Below, piece by piece: positions 12,426-24,085 of a stretch of DNA of 64,000 bases. The translations under genes were made by a program, and so were the position numbers. Origin of the DNA: Magicicada septendecula (lineage: Eukaryota; Arthropoda; Insecta; Hemiptera; Cicadidae). The notes beneath the pieces were generated by a model that worked only from the letters and a program-made list of their open reading frames with translations, made no database searches and was not told the DNA's origin. The DNA is taken from contig CM068370.1 in NCBI GenBank assembly GCA_034769895.1, forward strand, positions 44,773,844-44,837,843, given 5' to 3'. Position 1 is the first letter of the stretch, and each line of letters begins with the position of its first letter.

Positions 12426-12929
12426 ATAATTCCCAGCTTTTTATCCGTGTTTGTTTTGTTTTTGTTTTTTTTTTTGTTACATTCTGGCTTTCCAATCAAA
12501 AAATTATTAGAAGACTTTATTTATTTGTATAGAGAATATCCTTACTTGTGGCAATTAAAGGCAAGGATTACCACGATCGTTGGATTATAATTAATAGTAA
12601 AAGAAATAGAGCCTTCTGCAAGTAATGAACTCGTTATTAAAAAAATTAACAACTTACACAGCACTTACAGGAAGCAACTGAAAAAGGTGAAGGTGTTGAT
12701 GACAACAGGAAGTGATGCGGAAGACGTATACCGGCCAAAATTCTGATATTTTAATTTATTACATCTTTTATGTGCCCAAGATATTCCACGAGGCTCACAT
12801 TCTATTCAAGGCAGTGACGACGTATCTGAGGTAGAAGTGAATAAAAAAAATGACTTAATATTATTTAATTAAACTACTGAACATAATGTTTGAAGTTACA
12901 ATTTTTCTGTTTCTGTTTCTTACTTATAA
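12426..12929. other. Unassigned AT-rich stretch
   Basis: Contains a T run near 12465 and short frames with no motif. Nothing supportable. Confidence 0.35.
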
Positions 12930-13660
12930 TAAGATTTACAAGTTAGTGACACTTTGTTGTTTGCGAACGATCAGGCTATTCTGTCGGACTCTCAAAACAG
13001 ATTGCAGATAGGTACACATTTGTTAAATGGAATCTGCAAAGATTCTGGATGGCTCTCTCTGGATCCCGTACGGGCAAAAATTGTTATAGATGTGTACTGT
13101 CCTGGAAAAGTTAGCAGTTTTGAATACCTGGGCTACAGTGTGTCTTATAATGCAAGCAACAACGCTGTGAATAAGTTGCATAAGTTCAACCTTAAGTGCG
13201 GGACCATCAGGCGAACCCTTAAGTCAGCAAGTAAAGGAACACGCCTAAAATTCTACAAGGTGATGGCTCTTCTCAAACTTCTTTATGGATCTGAGAATTG
13301 GATTTTAACGAAAGGCCAGGCCAGTCGCATCCAAGCGGCTGAAATGGGATTTCTCAGGCACGTGGCAGGGTATACTCTCCATGATCATAGAAGAAACAAA
13401 GATGTACGGCAGGCACTGCATATTATGAGTATACTAGACAGGATCGCCCAGTATCGGCTGAATTGGTGGGAACGTCTTTGCCGGATGGATGACTGCCGCA
13501 TCCCCAATCAACTCTGGAACTATAAGCCGGGGGGACGGAGAGGTGTGGGACGTCCGAGGAAGCGCTGGAGTAACCAGCTGTAATATTTGCCTATTTGAGA
13601 CCGGAACAAACCATTCTTGGTTTAAATCTTGAGGATGATAATGGTGATGATGACGATGTA
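12930..13660 (+). mobile_element. 5'-truncated LINE, family A (copy 1)
   Basis: Carries the distal part of a reverse-transcriptase ORF and ends in an impure GATGAT-type tail near 13630-13660. The 5' flank (tacaagttagt, near 12930) and 3' flank (tataagttcagt, near 13658) are similar enough to be a worn target-site duplication. Two further truncated copies of the family lie at 35665 and 42167. Confidence 0.7.
12954..13583 (+). pseudogene. LINE family A reverse-transcriptase C-terminal region
   Basis: The longest copy in the window, about 209 codons, starts in the palm at LLFANDQAILSDS. This corresponds to the LFADD catalytic motif, but its first aspartate reads N (FANDQ), so the active site is damaged. 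It then runs through FEYLGYSVS (thumb), LLYGSENWILTKGQ, and the late domain RLNWWERLCRMDDCRIPNQL and GRRGVGRPRKRW. There is no endonuclease or upstream palm. It encodes no working enzyme. The frame is nevertheless open throughout, which suggests a fairly recent insertion or simply a short sample. Confidence 0.75.
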
Positions 13661-14552
13661 TAAGTTCAGTTATTAAATAAATTCATTTGCCTTCGAACTT
13701 GACGTTTGTTTACGAAATAACTCGTGAAAGCTTGTCGGATATTTTAAGAGTCGTGGGTAGGGAGCGAATCTGAGTAGACACTATTTTCCGGGAATCTTAC
13801 CGTTGGTAGCCGTCACCTCGCCACCCCGCCAAATCGTCGTACGTAAACACAGTTCGTTGTTGGATTTCTAGGCAATACATAAACATGTGCTTTATTAACC
13901 GACCGAATCCTACATAAACACAATTGAATGTTGGAATTCCTATACAATGCCTAGTACACGTCACAAAATACATTTTTGTATGTTCGTTAAAAAAAAAAAT
14001 AATAATAATTTATTTATAAAGCGTGTCACGAACTTATGTGCATTAAATAGTGAGATAATAAAAAAAGTATCTCGGATAATCCGGAACTAGAAAACTCGAC
14101 GCCGTGGCTGAGGCGGACGGTGGTTGAGACGGACAGTTAAATTACATGTGTTTGTAATTAAACTTAAACTGTGGCTGAAGCGGACTTTTCTCGGAAAAAG
14201 CAGATAAGGCCTGATAGCGACAAGAAACAAAGATTAACACAAAAGGAAGTTGCTCCTTTACAAGGCAACAAGAGAAAAGAAGTTTTGAATTGAAGAAAAA
14301 GACCCGTCTGTATGGAATCATTCTGTTGATTTCTGTCATACAACCGCGTCCTCTACACTCTGGCAATTATAAAATATTATAAAATAACGTGCAATAAAAT
14401 ATATTATATAATTGTGTGTGTGTGTGTAAAACGTTGACCAAGATAACTTCACACTCTAGTGACGTCACGGCAGAACTCTGTAAGTCTCATCAGATCGCAA
14501 GTGATACCGACCAAGTGTCATAATTATAAGTTTCTAAGTTGCTGTTGTATGT
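13661..14552. other. Unassigned stretch
   Basis: No supportable gene. Includes a CRE-like TGACGTCA octamer at 14459-14466 and a short GT run near 14414. The text gataatccggaactag at about 14074 recalls Tigger-type termini but has no partner. Confidence 0.35.
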
Positions 14553-14960
14553 GTGCTATCAACTCGCAAAGAATTCTTTTCGACTCAGAAAGTTCTGCTT
14601 TTGTGCGCAGCAGCGAGTAGCAAATACAGGCCCCGGAAATGGTACTTTCTAAGAGGAGTTACAACGTATTCTAAACTTGACCGTATAAGAAATGAGGCCG
14701 AAGAGAAGAGTTACAAAGTTTTCAAACTTGGATGAAAAATTACAGGATTACAAACAACGGTGGAAAACATTCAAAAAGAATATCAGATTCCAGACTGGCC
14801 AAACAAGTCTGGAATACAAACCTGTAGGACACAGGTGTGTGGGCAGACCCAGGAAGAGATGGCTGGAGGATTTCTGAAACCGGAACAGGCAGCACCTTGC
14901 CTATGTTGTGTTGTGAAGATGACGAAAGTTCCTCACGATTTTAAAAATAATAAATAAATA
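14553..14960 (+). pseudogene. LINE tail, family E (copy 1)
   Basis: Broken plus-strand frames give SKLDRIRNEAE, then DEKLQDYKQRWKTF and GHRCVGRPRKRWLEDF. The order matches the cleaner copy at 42715-43110 and the minus-strand copy at 47218-47520. This is the extreme C-terminal part of a LINE ORF2 (the R.G.RCVGRPRKRW block near the stop). It is 5'-truncated and frameshifted. Confidence 0.65.
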
Positions 14961-14972
14961 GGAAAATTATTT

Positions 14973-15745
14973 TTACTTCCATGTTCCATAAGGAAATGGA
15001 AGTATGGTGATGGCGAAAAATATCGTGTCCGAGATAAGGGCTGATTCTGATTGTACTTCCCTCAAAACATGAAGAAAAGTCATTATTCGAAAAGTGTCTG
15101 TGTAGAATGTTTTCTAAGGCAAACGATAACTGCCGCAAATTCAAACTGAATCAAATACTTTCTTGCATATGTAACTGAATTGTAGAGAGCTCAAGGCTTG
15201 TTAATTTTGGTAAAGATCGGTTAAGGGGAAAGGGTAATTTACCTGCAACGTTTTATATTTTACCAAGAGTAAAGTACTTAATTTTGATAAAAAAAAAGTA
15301 TCCTGAAAAGAAGGTCATAATTATCTACTGTAGAAAGGTAGATGAAATGTCTATAAATGAAAAGGGTAGTTGAAGGGGTGGGGGTAATTTTATATAAATG
15401 AAAATGATAGTTGAAGGGGAGGGGATAATTTTTTATATCTGTACTACGTTATCGGCAACAAAGAAGTAGTTTGTTGTTAAAATTCCTTCCCGGGCTATTT
15501 GGCAGTAGTCCAATGTTTTCTGCAAAACCAGACGTTTCGGCAGTGCTATCGACTGCCATCATCAGTAAAAATCCAGTGCGCTAACGTGAGATGGTATACG
15601 TTAGTTACCACAGTACTGTGGTTAAAACTGAGGCAATAAGTAGAAAGAAGTAGTTTCTACGGAAATATTTCATTCGAAAATGATTTAAATATAAATCTTA
15701 GAACATGAAAGTCATGTATGGTTCTCCATAGCGGTATTCCTTTTC
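14973..15745 (-). mobile_element. Penelope-like terminal repeat copy A, with hammerhead core
   Basis: This 770-bp segment is an inverted-orientation copy of 61252-62015; matching landmarks run along the whole length (for example the tacttccatttccttatgg region and the cccctcccttcaac-type block). It carries the best-preserved hammerhead core of its family and the gggctatttggcagtagtcc version of the shared tail. No reverse transcriptase or GIY-YIG endonuclease is visible, so assignment to Penelope-like elements rests on the ribozyme core and its tail. Confidence 0.55.
15528..15570 (-). ncRNA. Hammerhead ribozyme-like core
   Basis: On the minus strand, CUGAUGA (15565-15559) is followed by U, a perfect 6-bp stem II (GGCAGU with ACUGCC, 7-nt loop), then GAAAC and GUC (15538-15531), and UGG that can pair with the UUA before the core as a weak stem I. 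All invariant core letters are present, with one extra U before stem II. GAAAC and GUC are adjacent, so a monomer has no stem III loop. The minimal hammerheads described in animal Penelope-like elements are thought to act as dimers, which would fit. Confidence 0.6.
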
Positions 15746-16339
15746 AAGAGACCGTAACAACAATGTGACTACTTGCTTCCTGCTGACAAAAACATGGCAT
15801 TTAGAACAGAAATTTATTTTTCATTGAAGTACAGTAAATTCCATTCGGTTAGATGCATAGCACAAGTAAAGCGCGCTGAAGGACAAGCGGTTGGTTAGTG
15901 CTGTGCTACAAACTTACACACTTATTAACTTGATATTAATTATGAGTTTTACTGTAAATATAACGTTTTATATTACTTCCAGCGTGAACGGATCCTCAGG
16001 TGTCGGAATGTTCACTCCATCAGACGCAATCCCGTGATAAATGTCTAGCCACTGTGAACAAGAGCTGAGTTAAAAATCTTAAAGACACACGCACCATTCT
16101 ACAATACATTATTAAGTCAAATGTTAACGCATACACCACAGTTAAACATAAAGAATTTTAAATAAAAACAATCCATTAATTATTTTTAAAAATACTGATA
16201 ATCCTGTCTTCTATTTGTTTCTCCCTCCGGAATGTAATTATTTGCTTTGTTTTGGATTTAGAATGTTCAGACATTGTCCTCTGTTCATTGTTTTCTTCAG
16301 CCAGGCATTTCTGCGGTAGTCTTGATTTTTTTGGGGGGG
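15746..16339. other. Unassigned stretch
   Basis: AT-rich, with no motif-bearing frame or repeat partner noted. Confidence 0.35.
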
Positions 16340-17345
16340 TTGTTTGAGTCTGGTCCTTGTTAGGACCAGGCTCGAGCTGGTCTGGGGCAAGCCCCCTTCA
16401 GCCAGATGGTAAGCAGATTGTGGGGAGTCGTACGTCAGTGCAGGTCGGCCGTTGAGAAGGTGGAACCACGTGGAAGGAAGAGTAGTGCATGTTGGAGTAT
16501 TAGTGTGTCTATGTAGTTGGTACCCAGGTGTGTCAAGGAAGAGGCAGATGGAGGCGCCATTAATAAGTGTTTTATTTATTTTTCAGGGCGGCCAAGACAG
16601 GTACGATTAACGCAGGTCACCAATGCTGGAGGGGGGCGTCAACGTAGGCGGGGGACACATAGTAGTGGGTTAATGAGCTGGGTAATGGATGACATGAAAT
16701 TACATTATAGTGAGATCAGGAAGGTTTATAGGTGATAGATTTTAAATTTGTGTATTTTTGGATTTATGAGATGCTAGATGGTTCTATTTCTCAGGCGCTG
16801 TGGATTGGTGTAAAACTATTATAGTTTAAGATTTAAGAGCTGTTAGATGTATCTATTTCTCAGACGCTGTCGGCGAGTAATTCTGGGTAGAGGTCCATCG
16901 GCTATGGAGAGGAGACGATTTATTAGGAAGGAAGGTCTACCAGTATTGCGGGTAGTTCTGTTGATGGATAGGAATACTGATTGTAGGGAATTGCGTTGTG
17001 AAATATTCCGTTCTAGAATATTTCCAATTAAGTTTGGTTAGGAAGGTGTCCAGATGAGGGAATCAGGTGTTTAATGCATACAGCGCTCTGTTGGAGGTTT
17101 TTGTTCGGCGTGGTCTGCGATAGATCAGTCGTAAAGCTCGGCGTTCTGTGAGTCGAGGTAGGAAGGGTCAGCGGTTAGGAGAATAGGATGAGCATAGGTG
17201 ATAATCGGACGGCTGCAGGTGGTGTAAATACGGCTTAGTAATTCGGTGGAGCAGTGGTTGTATCTATTTAGAGTCGTAAGAGTTTGGATTCGGGCACGGG
17301 GCTTGACATTTTAGCGAGAGCAGTTATAGTACGGGATCAGTTGGC
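16340..17345 (-). repeat. G-rich strand, possible antisense LINE remnant
   Basis: The plus strand is markedly G over C for about 1 kb. The minus strand gives weak LINE-like text, for example LTERRALRLIYRRPR near 17160-17110 and proline-rich segments, with many stops. The G skew and a run of seven G at 16333 fit an antisense C-rich LINE region. There is no clear catalytic motif, so this is a tentative call. Confidence 0.3.
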
Positions 17346-17519
17346 TAAGGTGGTCACTTTTGTATGACTAAACACGCTTCCACACAAACCTATTGGAAGC
17401 TAGTATTTATAGGCTTTATTATAAAAATTATTTATTCACTGATAAAATTTTTAATAATTATAAATAGCTTTAATTAGAAAACATAGTGCAGTAAATAAAA
17501 TTGATGAAAGGGGCACAAT
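17346..17519. other. Short AT-rich spacer
   Basis: Nothing recognised between the G-rich segment and the next LINE. Confidence 0.3.
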
Positions 17520-18315
17520 ATTCATGAATTCTTCTCAAACGTGTGCGTACGCAGATGACATTGCAATAGTAGCAAAAAAATTGATAGCCTCAGACACATG
17601 TACGCATTAATGAAAGCAGAACCAATTAAAAATTGGTCTAGTAATATCCAACTCAGAGTCCAGAAGGGGTTCTTAGAGATTTCAATGTTGAATGGGAAGT
17701 GTTGCAAACGAGTGTCCTGCTTTAGCTATCTAGGTGCCTTGGTATCAAATGATAATAACATTAGGATAAATATAAGAAAAAAGAGACAAACAGGAAATAG
17801 AGCCTACTTTGCAAATATTAACATCTTTAAAAACAATCCTGTTACAAGTGGTATAAAACTTAAAGTATATACCTGTCTTAGAGTGTGATTCCCTTGTGCG
17901 ACCAGTCTTACATATGGATCTGAGGTGTGGACTTTGACAGAGAATGACAAAACTGCTTTACAATCATTTGAGCGCAAAATATTGCGTAAACTTTATGGCC
18001 AGTAAGAGAAGAAGGTAATTGGCGAATACGTAATAACAATGAACTACAGGCTCTCATGCATGGAAAAGACATACTGAAATTCATCAAATCACAGAGGTTG
18101 CGTTGGCTGGGACATGTGGAAAGAATGCCTAAGAGAATGCTGAAGGGAAGATTATATACTACTACACGTAGAGGCAGACCAAGGATGAGACGGTTGGATG
18201 GGGTAACAGAAGATCTTGCTAGCATGAGAATCACAGAGTGGAGAGGAAGGGTGGATAACAGGGAAGCAAGGAGGAGTATTGTTGAGGAAGCTAAAGCTCA
18301 CCAAAGGCAGTAACA
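17520..18315 (+). pseudogene. LINE fragment, family F
   Basis: Starts with TCAYADDIAIVAK (17541-17580), a reverse-transcriptase palm motif with the YADD catalytic aspartates. It continues through CCKRVSCFSYLGALVS (thumb YLG). After frameshifts it reaches ILKFIKSQRLRWLGHVERMP (18065-18130) and GRPRMRRLDGV. This is the classic end of insect LINE ORF2 proteins. A stop follows AKAHQRQ at 18313, close to the family's usual terminus. Several frame breaks lie at 17590, 17890 and 18000, so it is inactive and 5'-truncated. Confidence 0.75.
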
Positions 18316-18808
18316 CCAGATAAAAAGAAGAACATTATTTACAAAAATTAAATACATTTAATGTAATCTAAACAAACTGCTTCTGCTGCTAAGTCTAGTT
18401 CGTACATATTTTACCAATGCCAATATATCACTTTCATCAGGAATAGTTTTGTAATTTCTGTAGTACCAATAAAGTGATTCGAAATTTCTATAGAAATTTA
18501 AAACTCATAAAACTCCAAGCAATATTAAAATTCGCTTTTCATGACCAAGCATCAAGAGTTGCTCAAGTAACAACTGTATAATGAGACCGTCTCGCGTCGT
18601 TTGTCGTTTCAGTAAATTAGCGTTACTATTTTACGTGTAAAAATCTGGACGTTGCCCAAAGAACGGAACACATTCAAACGTTTAGTGCCTGCCGAGATGA
18701 TATCAGATCGAAAATATGGATTATTCAGCCAAAATCGAAATTATTAACCAAAGTTAATTCTTATGGCCAGTGAAACAAATACGTTTGTTATTGTTCATCG
18801 ACTGAATG
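18316..18808. other. Unassigned AT-rich stretch
   Basis: No supportable feature apart from lying next to the hAT MITE target site at 18809-18816. Confidence 0.35.
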
Positions 18809-18816
18809 GTCTAGGC

Positions 18817-19583
18817 TAATGGTTTCCAAAATTTTCAGTCCGCGGACCCCTCCCCCCCCCTAAAAAAATTAAAAATTTCACGGACCCCGTCTGATTTATG
18901 AAATAAAACAAACAGTAAATATGATACACTGTTTTGTATTTTAATTAAAATGTATTAAAATCAAAATTGTAATGACTTGCAAAATTATAATATTAATTAT
19001 AACAAACATAGTTTAATGTGAACAATGAAGCTGCTTTTGAACAATTAGCTCTGCAATATTAGGTTTAATATCTGATAATTTCAATATTAAGTCACTCTCG
19101 AGATCAAGTTTATTTCTTAACTTTGCCAACCTCGGCTCTATCTTTCCAGCCACACGTGTCAAAATCCCCTAAAATGAACTACACGGAAAAACGTTTTGCT
19201 TAGATACGTGCTTATAAGCGAGATACAGTGCTTATAAGCAAGATACAGTGCATATACGTGGATTAAAACAGCGAGATCAGTTCTGCGTTCTGCGGCGCTC
19301 TAGTCAGTTCGATTGACAAACTGATCTGCTACACGACATGATTTAAAGACATTATTAAAGCCATTAGTTTGAAAGTGGTTTTACAATTACAATTAGTTTG
19401 AACAAGAACAAAGTAGTGGAATCTTCTACTAATTGTTTTAAGATTCGAAAATTTAGATTTTAGAGCATAACAAATCTGAGAAAATTACGGTATATTCTAT
19501 TTTTTCTTAAGAGTGTCCGCGGATCCCCTGAAACATTGTCGCGGACCCCCAGGGGTCCGCTGACCTAACTTTGGGAACCACTG
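18817..19583. mobile_element. hAT-type MITE with perfect 8-bp target duplication
   Basis: The 767-bp element is bounded by GTCTAGGC on both sides (18809-18816 and 19584-19591), an exact 8-bp duplication typical of hAT. Imperfect terminal repeats read TAATGGTTTCCAAAATTTTC at the left. Inverted from the right, they read CAGTGGTTCCCAAAGTTAGG, both leading into a GCGGACCCC block. No transposase remains. The interior is AT-rich, with agatacagtg words repeated near 19220-19250. Confidence 0.88.
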
Positions 19584-19744
19584 GTCTAGGCAATCAATGA
19601 AGACGGACTAACGCAGATGGAGTCTGGTTGAAGAATACACCCAGCAATGGACTACATGAGACACATGGAAATGAACAAAAAAGTAAATATTGGAAGTTTC
19701 TGGGCATTTAAGTCATAAGGCTCTCGCGGCCGGCGCCAACATAG

Positions 19745-20095
19745 TTGGAATCATTATTTGCCACGCTGTTGGGTCGTGGTCTATTGTTTGTGTGGACATA
19801 CGTTTCGGCCCACCATCGGAGACCATTTTCTCTATTAATCAGGATTTGGCATGCTCTGCTCTCAATTTGGCAATGCATTGATGCTGCTTGGTTGGTCCTG
19901 CTTTCCAGCTCAGATCGTGCTGGTACAAAACTTTATATACATGGGCCTTCTTAGCCAAAAATACATAACCTCTACCTTATCAGTGGATTGAATTGGCGGA
20001 CACCGTGCCAATTGTTTCCGACACTGAAGATTGCCTCCGATTGTCCACACAAACAATAGACCACGGGCTAACAGCCCGGCAAATAATGATTTCTG
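19745..20095. repeat. Head-to-head hairpin with decayed hammerhead cores
   Basis: Left arm 19745-19840 and right arm about 20010-20095 are inverted: ggtctattgtttgtgtggac pairs with gtccacacaaacaatagacc exactly. The left arm (minus strand) retains CCGAUGGUGGGCCGAAACGU. The right arm (plus strand) retains CACUGAAGA. The tail ccacgggctaacagcccgg closes the right arm. Cores are damaged in both arms. The layout is the same as at 651, 34431, 36735 and 39375. Confidence 0.6.
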
Positions 20096-21415
20096 GATAT
20101 TGTTCGTCTTCTTATTATTATTATTCCAAACCTCTTCTGCTCCAAGGTGTAGAGGCTGAGCAAAGGTCTCGCCACCGTGGTCTCTGTTCTGTATGGCCAA
20201 GGCCTTGGCTTCATTCCACTGTACTCCAGCCCCTGCAGAGACCACTTTACATTGTCCTCCCAAGTCACTCTTTTCAGGCCCCTGTGTCTTCTCCATGCAA
20301 TTCTTGTCTCATCCAGTTGTTTTCGAAGTCTATTCCCTTCCGTCCTCTAAACGTGTTCAAACCAGCGCAACCGTGCTTTCTTAATTTGGTTTTTCAAAGA
20401 TACTGTCTTAAGACTCACTCTTGTAATAGTTTTTCTGTCTCGATGTCTTCTTGCCTTTCCTTCAACCTTCCTGGGGTATCTCATCTCCATAGCTTGGAGA
20501 GAGTTTAGATGCTTCTCATTTAGAGCCCAGGTTTCAGTCCCATAAGTAAGAACTAACACATACGTGTTTTTGAAAATGGCCATCTTAACTTACTTCGAAA
20601 TTTCTGCCTTAAAAGTGAACTTGGTCTTTGGTGCATGGAAAAGTCTCGAGCCACTACTTATTCTTGAATTAATTTCCGAATTGATTTTACCATCTGAGCT
20701 AAATATTTGAACTGTCGGACTTGTTCCAGTTGCTTCCCTTTGATGGTGATCCGGTGATGAGCTGGCTTTCTGGCAACAATCATTGTCTTCGTCTTTGCCA
20801 AACTTACTATCAGTCTTCTTCTTTCCAGCTCCTCCATCCAAACATCAAGGTATCTTTGGAGTGCCTGTTCTGTACCGGAGAGTAAGGTTACATCATCCGC
20901 AAGCGCAACAGCCCCAGCTCGAATCGGCTGAAGTATCCAATTCCCAACATGGAATCCTCAAACTCTGGCCTTGCAGCTTTTTACTTCATCATCCATTAGT
21001 ATTATGAAAAGTAGTGGAGTAAGAACGTCACCTGCCCAAGTTGAAAACTCCTGTGATTTTAAATTGGATGTCCTTACAAAACTTTTACATCTATTGTAGA
21101 AGTCTCGAACGAGATTCCTCGATGATTTTGACATTCTCTATTGTCTCCTTTCTTGTGGATTGGGACAGTACAAGGTGTTTCCAGTTATTTCGGTATTTTC
21201 TTTTCTTTCCACGCCAACCTTAAAACTTTCAGCAGAAGCTCCTCTCCTGTTGGTTACATATGCTTTTCCATTTCAGGGGTAATTTCATCTGGTCCTGCAG
21301 ACTTTCCAACTTTACTCCTTTTTATGCCGTTCGTTAACTCTTCTTCTTCAGTGTTCAATGTCGGAGTGTCTTGATGGATATTGTTCGTAAAATAATCAAC
21401 TGGTCCATTGGATTT
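20096..21415 (-). pseudogene. Antisense LINE fragment, family G
   Basis: The minus strand reads, from 21180 downwards, VPIHKKGD- and NHRGIS-like text (reverse-transcriptase fingers). Near 20583-20347 it reads TYGTETWALNEKHLNSLQAMEM followed by KKARLRWFEHV, the thumb and terminal domain. An AATAAT-type run at 20109-20126 is probably the 3' tail of the antisense element, placing its end next to the hairpin. Stops and frameshifts are frequent. No endonuclease was seen. Confidence 0.7.
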
Positions 21416-21854
21416 CAACTATAAACAATGCTGTAGTAATAAGTAGCACCTACTGACCGAAGTCAACGTAAAGATACTGATTGGTGGTACATGGAATAAG
21501 AAGGTTTTAATTTTAATACAATTGAGATTTAACTAAAATAATGACAAAAAAACTGTCGAAACAGTAATACTAACAGAAAGGGCAGACAGCGACGAATCTA
21601 AGAATGTAAGAAGTTTGATGGTTAAAAAATATCTTATAGTAGAAAGCTCCAGAGCGTAGAAACGATGAAGACAGCGGCGGTCTTGGAGTGAAGAAATCAG
21701 AAATGCTTGAGATATTCGGAACTCGGAAGAGGAAAAGTGCCTTGTTTAGAGCAGTTTTTTGAAAAGAGGGAAGGGTATAGGTCAGTATGATGTCTTTACT
21801 TAATATAGGCCTAGTTATATACCGGTCCGTCCTCTCAAGAGAAACAATTTTAAG
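21416..21854. other. Unassigned flank of the gypsy insertion
   Basis: AT-rich with no clear motif. The last four bases before the LTR (AATC, 21855-21858) are the target duplication. Confidence 0.4.
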
Positions 21855-21858
21855 AATC
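21855..21858 (+). repeat. Target-site duplication, left (AATC)
   Basis: Matches 32032-32035 on the far side of the right LTR and fixes both LTR boundaries. Confidence 0.85.
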
Positions 21859-24085
21859 TGTGCCGAACTGGCTTCGGCAACGTATTATCATTATTTTAAA
21901 AACGAGCGCCGCTGACGTCACGCACTGCCACCCTGTTACGATTGTTTGTTGTCGGTCGGTTATACACACAAAAGGTTGTGTTGCTACGCAATCAAACTGG
22001 CGCTGCCAGCCAGCTGTGTGTCTGTACGTTCTTGCTTTCGGAGGTTACTTGGCTGGAGCGAAACGTTGATTCGCTCTCATTTCTGCTTCATCCTCCAAGC
22101 TGTTCATCTGGTCTCGGCTGGCGGCGAACTTCTAACCAGGACTTCCGTACCTATCACTATGATAGGCTAGATAAAGTGTTGCTCCAGGTACGTGCAAGTC
22201 TGAGGGTTCTGAAAATATTCTAACCCCAAATATATTTTGCGTTTCAGCTTTGATTATGAGTTATGCCTGTGTGTGTGTGTGCGTATAGAGCCGTTTTTAA
22301 TCTGGGCATTAATGCTGTTACAAAAGCAAATTAAATTAAATTTATTAAATTATGAATGTGAGAGTCGTGGGTCAAGTTGATGTCAATAGAAAATATGTTA
22401 ATGTATCTTGCACTCAGCTGTTTTGATGTAATTAATAACAACGATAGACACAGCAAATCAATTTGAATATCTCAATGAAACATTTAAGAAAGTAATGGCT
22501 AGACGAGCTTAGTACTGTTTAATCTGAATTAGTGGCGATGTGTGTATGCGCTGTAGCTACTTAAAGTTAGTGTTGGTATTTAATGTGGACGGCCGAAGTG
22601 GCGTGATTTTCTTTATGACACCTCCTACAAGTATTGTATGTCCAGGTGCCCGACCAAGGACGAGATGGGTGTCAGGGGCGAACGAACATCTGTTCCCCCT
22701 AATAGCAGAGACGATCTTTAGCCACAATGCCGTCAGTCGAGGACTTTTCGATGCTAAGCTGAACCAAGAACTTTTCCAACGCTAAGCTGCACCAGGGACG
22801 GGTGATATGACTGTGACATCACTGATCCTCGCCTATACGAACTAAGTACACCGGACTATCCAGGTGGGAAAATTCTGTTTATCTATTTCTCTCTCTCTAC
22901 AACATGTGAATGCACAGAAGCCGCCAGAAGCTCACTCGTGAAGTTCTGAAAATTAGACTCTAGCACAAACTCTCATGTTCAATTATGTGTGATCAACATG
23001 TTATTGCATGTGTGAACATTACCACAGTACACCTAATGAAGTATCTTATAACTGTATAATGTGTAAGAAGTTACACACATACACACACATCCGCAGTTTA
23101 CTGTAAGATCTAACTTTCATCTAATTAAGACCATTAGGGAGTTAATTATCTCGTGCTATCAAGTCATCTGGTCATGGCAGAGTTTAATAACGTAGCTGGG
23201 GGTTGTCTGATGCTGTTGATGAGAAACGATTTTCTTTCATACACATGCTTAATGATTAAGCTAAGGGTTCGTTTGGCTGTTTGAGTTTCGGGGCGGTAAC
23301 TTACATTCTCTGGTGTGAACTATGCTTGTGAATATGCTGGCAAATCTATGCTTAGGAGCTGAGATATTCCATTTTACGTTGTTATTTATATTTGTACCTA
23401 GCTATACATATTAGGCTTCATTTATTTACGGTAGTGGGAATCTTTTTATGTGGAGGTTAGTGTTGAAATGAGGGATGTTTTGTTATTCATGTCGTATATG
23501 TGTTTGTGTGTGTAATTTTACTATATATATATAGATATATTTTTGGGGAATATGTAACTGATTTGAAACAAGAGAATAACCATAAATGTGCTCGCTGAGA
23601 CAACAGGCTAGCCTAATTGATATTATACAACACTGATGGTTTAGTATTGCTTAATGAATGAGATTATTACCAACCTTGACTCATACATGATCAGGCAGAA
23701 ATTTTTGCAATTAGTAATATCAATTCACTTACTTTGTGACATTATGAATTAATGGAAATACATAGATATATATATAAGTCTGCCTTTAATGGTGTGCTCA
23801 CACAATTACGAACTTGTTATGTATGTAAGATCTTACAGGTTGAATAAAGCACACGCTTGTTGGTTAAAAGAGTTTTTCATTTGCAAGTCTTGTCATTCAC
23901 CTGGGGGGACATGTCTGTAATTGTATTTGGGCCTTGCACACTTTTGCTTCCTCTAGGTTTCTCTTTACCTAGTTCTAAATATGATGTCTCTCCCCTTTCA
24001 CAAAAAAAAACTTAATAAAAACAAAATTCAAAAAAAAAAAAAAAAAAAAAATTACAAAACTTAGAAAAATAAAAGGGGGGTTTCA
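21859..24085 (+). repeat. 5' LTR of gypsy element
   Basis: Begins TGTGCCGAACTGG and ends GGGGGGTTTCA (TG...CA). A CRE-type TGACGTCA octamer at 21913-21920, AATAAA at 23843-23848, and a 22-A tract near 24029-24051 are present. Long LTRs of over 2 kb are unusual for gypsy elements. The short frames inside it are repeated in the right LTR and carry no recognisable protein. Confidence 0.96.
21913..21920 (+). promoter_or_regulatory. CRE-like octamer TGACGTCA in LTR
   Basis: A perfect palindromic CREB/ATF-type site 54 bp into the LTR, repeated at 29862-29869. It may act as an enhancer; that role is inferred. Confidence 0.4.

Noticed and set aside
16360..16420. tRNA-like or SINE promoter in ggtcctt...gctggtc
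   Set aside because: No cloverleaf or A/B-box pair with correct spacing could be made.
21859..22785. Frames of 69-93 codons in the LTRs, duplicated at 29785-30734
   Set aside because: They repeat because the LTRs repeat; no protein family or start context supports them.
23205..23235. CTGATGC...GATGAGAAAC in the LTR as a hammerhead
   Set aside because: The core box is wrong (CUGAUGC) and no stem II can form.
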